Part shown: in pieces, positions 39,284 through 43,371 of the stretch
Position numbering within the stretch: position 1 is the first letter of the stretch
How the letters are laid out: every line of letters begins with the position of its first letter
DNA from: a candidate division WOR-3 bacterium
GTDB lineage: Bacteria > Hydrothermota > Tepidihabitantia > SM23-42
Assembly (NCBI GenBank): GCA_011052815.1
Contig: DRIG01000062.1
Coordinates: 1 to 43,371 of the forward strand
DNA length: 43,371 nucleotides
Direction: 5' to 3'
The notes under the pieces: generated by a model
Database searches by the model: none
The model's input: only the letters and a program-made list of their open reading frames with translations
Told to the model about the DNA's origin: nothing
Translations under genes and position numbers: made by a program

Positions 39284-42246
39284 GCTACATTTCTCCCACA
39301 GCATTTTTTGTATTTCTTTCCGCTGCCGCAGGGACAGGGATCATTTCTTCCTATCTTTTTCTTCTTTCCCGCAACAGTCCGTTGCTGCATGGGTGCACCA
39401 CCGCGCGGGCTTCCGGTGCCGGCTCCGGGTTTGTATTCCCGGGTCGGCTGGACACGTCTCGGACGCGGACCGGGTTGAGCGCGGAAGACCAATCCCGATG
39501 CATGTTTGGCGATATCAACCAGTAATTCGTCGTACATCTTGAATGACTCCTGTTTGTATTCAATAAGAGGATCTTTCTGACCGTAAGCCCGAAGCCGAAT
39601 TCCTTCACGCAGGGCATCCAGGGCATAAAGGTGATCGCGCCACTTGCTGTCGATCGTACCCAGAAGAACAAATTTAAGGAGCTCCTGAAAGACCTCTTCG
39701 CCCAGTTCCTCTTCACGCCAGGACAATCTCTCTTTCGCTTTGTTAAGCATTAAATCGAGCAGTTCTTCCTGTTTCATCTTGGGGATCTTCTCTTTGGGAA
39801 TCGCGATATCAGTAAGGAAGAGCAGATTGAATTCACCCTTTATCGCATCCCATTCCCATTCTTCCGGATTGATCTTGGGGTCTGAGTTCCTTAAAATAAT
39901 ATCTTCGATCGCCTCTTCAAAGAACTGAATGGTGCGTTCTTTCAGATTTTCACCCTTGAGAATTTCATCACGCATCTTATATATGACTTCCCGCTGTTTA
40001 TTCATCACATCATCGTATTCCAGCAAGTGCTTACGTATTTCAAAATGGTTCTCCTCCACCCTTTTCTGGGCGTTCGCTATCGCCCGGGTGACCAGAGGAT
40101 GGGTGAGCGGTTTCTGCTCTTCGCCGCCGAATCTGTCCATAATTTCAGCCACCCGATCGGATCCGAATATCCTCATCAGGTTGTCTTCCAAGGAGAGGAA
40201 AAATCTTGAAGAACCCGGATCGCCCTGCCTGCCGCTTCTTCCGCGCAGCTGATTATCGATTCTACGGGCCTCGTGCCGTTCAGTACCGATGATATAAAGT
40301 CCGCACGGTACATCCTGAAGGCACTCCTTTTTAAAATCGTGTTCACAATTGGCACAATCACGGGACACGCATTTTATGCAACACCGCTTGCACGCCACGA
40401 CCCCTTTGCCGAGTTTGATATCGGTTCCCCGTCCTGCCATATTCGTCGCGATGGTCACGGCACCGGGCTGCCCCGCACTGGCGACGATTACGGCTTCCCT
40501 CTGATGGTGTTTCGCATTCAAGACTTCATGGGGGATCCCCCGCCGTTTCAACAACTTCGACAGCACCTCGGAGACATCGACCGACGTGGTTCCCACGAGG
40601 ATCGGCCGTTTCCTCTGATGCCATTTGACGACCTCCTCGACAATGGCGTTGTACTTCTCACGCCTTGAGCGATAGACGATATCTTGATAATCGATTCTTC
40701 GGACAGGTTCTTTGGTGGGTATTTCGACGACATCGAGTTTATATATCTCCCAGAATTCATTCGCCTCGGTCAATGCAGTACCGGTCATTCCCGCCAGTTT
40801 TTCATACATTCGGAAATAGTTTTGAATCGTGATCGTCGCAAAGGTCTGGGTCTCTTCCTGAACACGCACCCGCTCTTTGGCTTCAATCGCCTGGTGAAGA
40901 CCGTCAGAAAATCTTCTGCCGGGCATTAATCGACCGGTGAATTGATCAACGATTATCACCCTGCCGTCCTGAACCACATATTCAACATCCTTTTCAAAAA
41001 GTGAATATGCCTTCAACAAAGCCCGCAGATTGGCGAGCGTCTCGCTCTTCTTCGCATACTCCTTATATGCCTTCTCTTTTTCAAAGATCTTCTCTTTTGG
41101 AGACAGTTTGTCATTCCGGTCGATCTCACCGATCTTCTCACTCAGGTTCGGTAATTCGAACATTGCGGGATTATTGGGAGAAACAAATTGTGCGCCCTTT
41201 TCGGTTAAATCTATGATATTCGATTTTTCATCAATGACAAAATAGAGTTCGTCGTCGATCTCGGCGAAAGACTTTTCACGTAGATAATGGAGTTCTGTAT
41301 TTTCGATCAATTTCTTGATTCCCGGTTCCTGCTCCAGTTTCAGCAACTGTTTGTTCTTGGGTGCACCGCGCCGTGCCTGAAGCAGTTTTTTACCGATCTC
41401 CTTCTCATCAACATTACCGTTCTCAAGCATCTTCTTGGCTTCGGCTACGATTCTATTGACCAGCACGGTCTGGGCTGAATTGAGACGCTGGACAATGGGA
41501 TTCAATTCATTGAACGCCTTGGTTTCATGCTCAACCGGGCCAGAGATGATAAGCGGGGTTCTCGCTTCATCAATCAGAATACTATCGACTTCATCAACGA
41601 TTGCATAGTTATGCCTGCGCTGCACCTTGTCCTCGAATCTCCAGACCATATTATCCCGCAGATAATCAAAACCGAACTCATTATTTGTGCCGTATGTGAT
41701 GTCGCAGTTATATGCTTCTTTACGTAACTCATTATCCATCCCTGATTGAAGCACCCCCACGGTCAGACCGAGTGATTCATAGACCGGGCCCATCCACTCG
41801 CGGTCACGCCGTGCGAGATAGTCGTTCACCGTTACAAGGTGCGCTCCTTTTCCGCTTAAACCATTGAGATACAGAGGCATCGTTGCGACAAGCGTTTTAC
41901 CTTCACCGGTCTTCATCTCCGCGATCTTACCCTGATGCAGCACAATCGCACCGATGAGCTGAACATCAAAAGGAATCATATTCCATTCAGATTCAATGTC
42001 GACCACGGTCCATTTTTTTCCGACAAGCCGACGGCAGGCTTCCTTGACCAGGGCGAATGCTTCAGGAAGAATATCATCAAGAGATTCCCCCTGGTCAATC
42101 CTCTTTTTGAAGTCTTCGGTCTGTTTGATTAAATCCACGCCCTGTAGTTTTTGGTAAATTTTATTTATCTCTTCCACTACAGGCCATAAATTCTTGAGTT
42201 CCCGTTCGGTCTTTGTCCCGAAAATTTTAGTCAAAAATTTCAGCAT
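39280..42246 (-). CDS. secA: Preprotein translocase ATPase SecA
   Basis: A 988-residue SecA, the motor that drives unfolded preproteins through SecYEG. Walker A GEGKT is at 114-118 and DEVD at 218-221. The preprotein cross-linking domain has a charged insertion (about 240-350). NBD2 has ATNMAGRGTDI and the QLRGRSGRQGD arginine fingers, followed by scaffold and wing domains. The C-terminal zinc motif has C-x-C and CC in the usual spacing (about 970-984), the SecB/ribosome-binding type. Unusually, NBD2 carries a Cys-rich insertion between the TDIKLG and IIGTERHE motifs, with eight Cys at 619, 622, 623, 626, 631, 634, 642 and 648. The ATG at 42246 has GGAG 6 nt upstream; a GTG one codon earlier is the alternative. 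Confidence 0.97.
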   Translation of the reverse strand: MLKFLTKIFGTKTERELKNLWPVVEEINKIYQKLQGVDLIKQTEDFKKRIDQGESLDDILPEAFALVKEACRRLVGKKWTVVDIESEWNMIPFDVQLIGAIVLHQGKIAEMKTGEGKTLVATMPLYLNGLSGKGAHLVTVNDYLARRDREWMGPVYESLGLTVGVLQSGMDNELRKEAYNCDITYGTNNEFGFDYLRDNMVWRFEDKVQRRHNYAIVDEVDSILIDEARTPLIISGPVEHETKAFNELNPIVQRLNSAQTVLVNRIVAEAKKMLENGNVDEKEIGKKLLQARRGAPKNKQLLKLEQEPGIKKLIENTELHYLREKSFAEIDDELYFVIDEKSNIIDLTEKGAQFVSPNNPAMFELPNLSEKIGEIDRNDKLSPKEKIFEKEKAYKEYAKKSETLANLRALLKAYSLFEKDVEYVVQDGRVIIVDQFTGRLMPGRRFSDGLHQAIEAKERVRVQEETQTFATITIQNYFRMYEKLAGMTGTALTEANEFWEIYKLDVVEIPTKEPVRRIDYQDIVYRSRREKYNAIVEEVVKWHQRKRPILVGTTSVDVSEVLSKLLKRRGIPHEVLNAKHHQREAVIVASAGQPGAVTIATNMAGRGTDIKLGKGVVACKRCCIKCVSRDCANCEHDFKKECLQDVPCGLYIIGTERHEARRIDNQLRGRSGRQGDPGSSRFFLSLEDNLMRIFGSDRVAEIMDRFGGEEQKPLTHPLVTRAIANAQKRVEENHFEIRKHLLEYDDVMNKQREVIYKMRDEILKGENLKERTIQFFEEAIEDIILRNSDPKINPEEWEWDAIKGEFNLLFLTDIAIPKEKIPKMKQEELLDLMLNKAKERLSWREEELGEEVFQELLKFVLLGTIDSKWRDHLYALDALREGIRLRAYGQKDPLIEYKQESFKMYDELLVDIAKHASGLVFRAQPGPRPRRVQPTREYKPGAGTGSPRGGAPMQQRTVAGKKKKIGRNDPCPCGSGKKYKKCCGRNVA

Positions 42247-42269
42247 CACATGCTCCAGTCAATTATTCA

Positions 42270-42297
42270 ATTATACTGAATAATGTAAATCAGTCAA
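42270..42297 (-). promoter_or_regulatory. secA promoter
   Basis: Minus strand: -35 TTGACT (42292-42297), 16-nt spacer, -10 TATAAT (42270-42275). The leader is about 17-20 nt and includes the GGAG site, so secA is not leaderless. Confidence 0.8.
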
Positions 42298-42380
42298 GAA
42301 AAATTAGTGGATGCGCCAGCACATCGTTATCAGGGGAGATGGATAAATTTACTATGGAACAGTAGAGAATTTATTCAAGA

Positions 42381-42398
42381 CGGGATGATGTCCTCCCG
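42381..42398 (-). terminator. Possible weak terminator hairpin
   Basis: An inverted repeat CGGGA, 8-nt loop, TCCCG starts about 10 nt after the stop of the sorting-domain gene. The stem is only 5 bp and no U tract follows, so termination activity is doubtful. The rest of 42299-42380 holds nothing I can name. Confidence 0.3.
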
Positions 42399-42407
42399 CC
42401 CTAAAAT

Positions 42408-43371
42408 CTATCGTATAAGAATCAATTTACCCGTCTTTACTCTATTCTTCAACTCAGCACGATAGAAATAGATTCCGGTTGAGATATCGCGTCCCAAATT
42501 GTCCTTTCCATTCCAGGTTATCGTATGCGAGCCAGCAGATCTATAGCCCCCTATTTCCCGCACCAACCGACCAGTCGCTGTATAAATCTTGATCCTAATC
42601 TCGCCAGGTTCAGGCAATTGGCAATCGAATCGTATTCTCTTCTTTGACGGATTTGGTGAAGCATATGTATTGAATTCCCGTAAGGCATTGCTGTTAAGTT
42701 CTTTAACCGAAGTCATATTCCGATCTTCTTTTGAAAATTCCCAAAGTGCTAAAGCACTGCAAACCACTTTCGGCGACCTCTTGATAAGCAAGTTAATCAC
42801 TCCATCCTTGAGTAATTCTTTCGAAAGAATAATCTTTTTGAAAACAACGGTCTTTCGCGGAATTTCTACTCTGTCAATAAGAAAATCATCAATTTCTATC
42901 TCCTGATTCCAGCTATTACTCATTTCGTCTTGATAAAAACACAAACCAAGATGATAGCTCTTTGTGGAATCAAGACCAGTGATTTTGTAACTGAGGAAAG
43001 AAGTATCGTAATCCATGCTTTTCTCTGGATCTTCACCATAAGCAATATATCCAAGCCGCTGAATGTTGAAAACAGATGTTTCTCGTTTACCTAAATCAAA
43101 AGCGTAAAGTGAAAGCGCTCTTGAACGTAATGTAGTAGTAGGATATATTTTTACCTCGTAAGGGGTAGAATTTCCTTCGGTCCAAAGATACAGAATATTT
43201 GTTTGAGAAACAGTCTGATACATTGCCACCTGAGGATATTTCGAATCAACTCCTGATTGGCTTATGTTCTGAGGAGTTGTCCAACCACCGAGCTCATTAC
43301 GCTCGCTCGCATAAATATCCCACTGATTATTCTGAAAATCCGACCACACCGCAATTGAACCATTTTCGAGA
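42408..43371 (-). CDS. Secreted/surface protein with C-terminal sorting-type domain, 5' part outside the window
   Basis: The frame stays open to the right edge, so the N-terminus is missing; a GTG at 43349 is inside the frame and should not be taken as the start. At least 321 residues are visible. The first part (NQWDIYASERNELGGWTTPQNIS) looks like one blade of a beta-propeller of the type that lists events or values. A middle beta domain of about 130 residues follows, then a FlgD-like Ig/sorting domain (about the last 85 residues) starting at SPNP, with IKIYTATGRLVRE and GIYFYRAE, and a K-x-x-L-I-L-I-R tail. The tail matches those of the two M14 peptidases at the other end of the window. Base use is more AT-rich than the neighbours. 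Function is unknown. Confidence 0.85.
   Translation of the reverse strand, partial: LENGSIAVWSDFQNNQWDIYASERNELGGWTTPQNISQSGVDSKYPQVAMYQTVSQTNILYLWTEGNSTPYEVKIYPTTTLRSRALSLYAFDLGKRETSVFNIQRLGYIAYGEDPEKSMDYDTSFLSYKITGLDSTKSYHLGLCFYQDEMSNSWNQEIEIDDFLIDRVEIPRKTVVFKKIILSKELLKDGVINLLIKRSPKVVCSALALWEFSKEDRNMTSVKELNSNALREFNTYASPNPSKKRIRFDCQLPEPGEIRIKIYTATGRLVREIGGYRSAGSHTITWNGKDNLGRDISTGIYFYRAELKNRVKTGKLILIR

Noticed and set aside
39284..39304. Upstream ATG of the alpha-oxoamine-synthase-like gene
   Set aside because: It adds seven residues with no match to the family and lies deeper inside secA; the ATGA overlap with GGGAG upstream is the better start.
42299..42407. Small gene between secA and the sorting-domain gene
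   Set aside because: No open frame with a start signal; only a weak hairpin at 42381-42398.

Overview
The window looks like a compact chromosomal segment of an uncultured Gram-negative-type bacterium, most likely of the FCB superphylum and close to candidate division WOR-3 (Stahlbacteria). Phylum placement is inference. It rests on M14 peptidases with a C-terminal PNP...GxYF...K-x-x-L/V-x-K/R sorting-type domain, a DUF3098-like protein, a DUF2723/GT117 glycosyltransferase, lipoproteins, a FtsEX-EnvC-amidase set and a bacterial glycerol-1-phosphate dehydrogenase. No gene-free stretch exceeds 300 bases. I see no CRISPR array, no intact insertion sequence, no phage genes and no rRNA.

Layout from left to right. 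1-320: tRNA-Tyr and tRNA-Thr(UGU) on the minus strand behind one promoter. 323-5742: two secreted M14 carboxypeptidases (minus). 5799-9353: Nudix hydrolase plus a YhaO/YhaN-like nuclease-ATPase pair (plus). 9364-14268: Rsm22-like methyltransferase (plus), then EF-G, a NOL1/NOP2/Sun m5C methyltransferase and a DUF2892 protein (minus). 14289-14335: a short direct repeat between divergent promoters. 14376-14926: a small lipoprotein and tRNA-Thr(CGU). 14986-22250 (plus): EgsA, an LpoA-like lipoprotein, a small membrane protein, a QueG-like protein, a radical SAM protein, a DUF1844 protein and a GT117 glycosyltransferase. 22252-28766 (minus operon): HEAT protein, GuaA, diguanylate cyclase, patatin. 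28785-34656 (minus operon): SmpB, amidase, MurI, RNase PH, RluD, NFACT protein. 34687-37340 (plus): FtsE, FtsX, EnvC. 37346-42297 (minus): SecA, an alpha-oxoamine-synthase-like protein, TrmI. The right edge cuts a third sorting-domain protein.

The genes group into recognisable jobs. Translation and ribosome rescue: three tRNAs, EF-G, two rRNA-type methyltransferases, SmpB, NFACT, RluD, RNase PH, TrmI. Cell-wall synthesis and splitting: MurI, AMIN-domain amidase, FtsEX-EnvC, LpoA-like lipoprotein. Envelope biogenesis: SecA, EgsA, GT117, patatin. Signalling: a GAF-GAF-GGDEF protein overlapping guaA.

The most unusual genome-scale signal is the promoters. Fifteen sigma70-type promoters can be read by eye; thirteen have a spacer of exactly 16 nt. 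For nine protein genes the -10 box ends only 5-9 nt before the start codon, so the mRNA should begin at or within a few nucleotides of the AUG/GUG (leaderless). One tRNA gene has the same geometry. Shine-Dalgarno leaders are seen on the exported peptidases, the small lipoprotein and secA, and inside operons. Other points worth attention are a Cys-rich insertion in SecA, an NFACT protein without the Asp-Arg motif in an operon with SmpB, an alpha-oxoamine-synthase-like protein without its usual PLP-contacting Asp and His, a QueG-like protein without the usual catalytic Asp, and archaeal-type EgsA.
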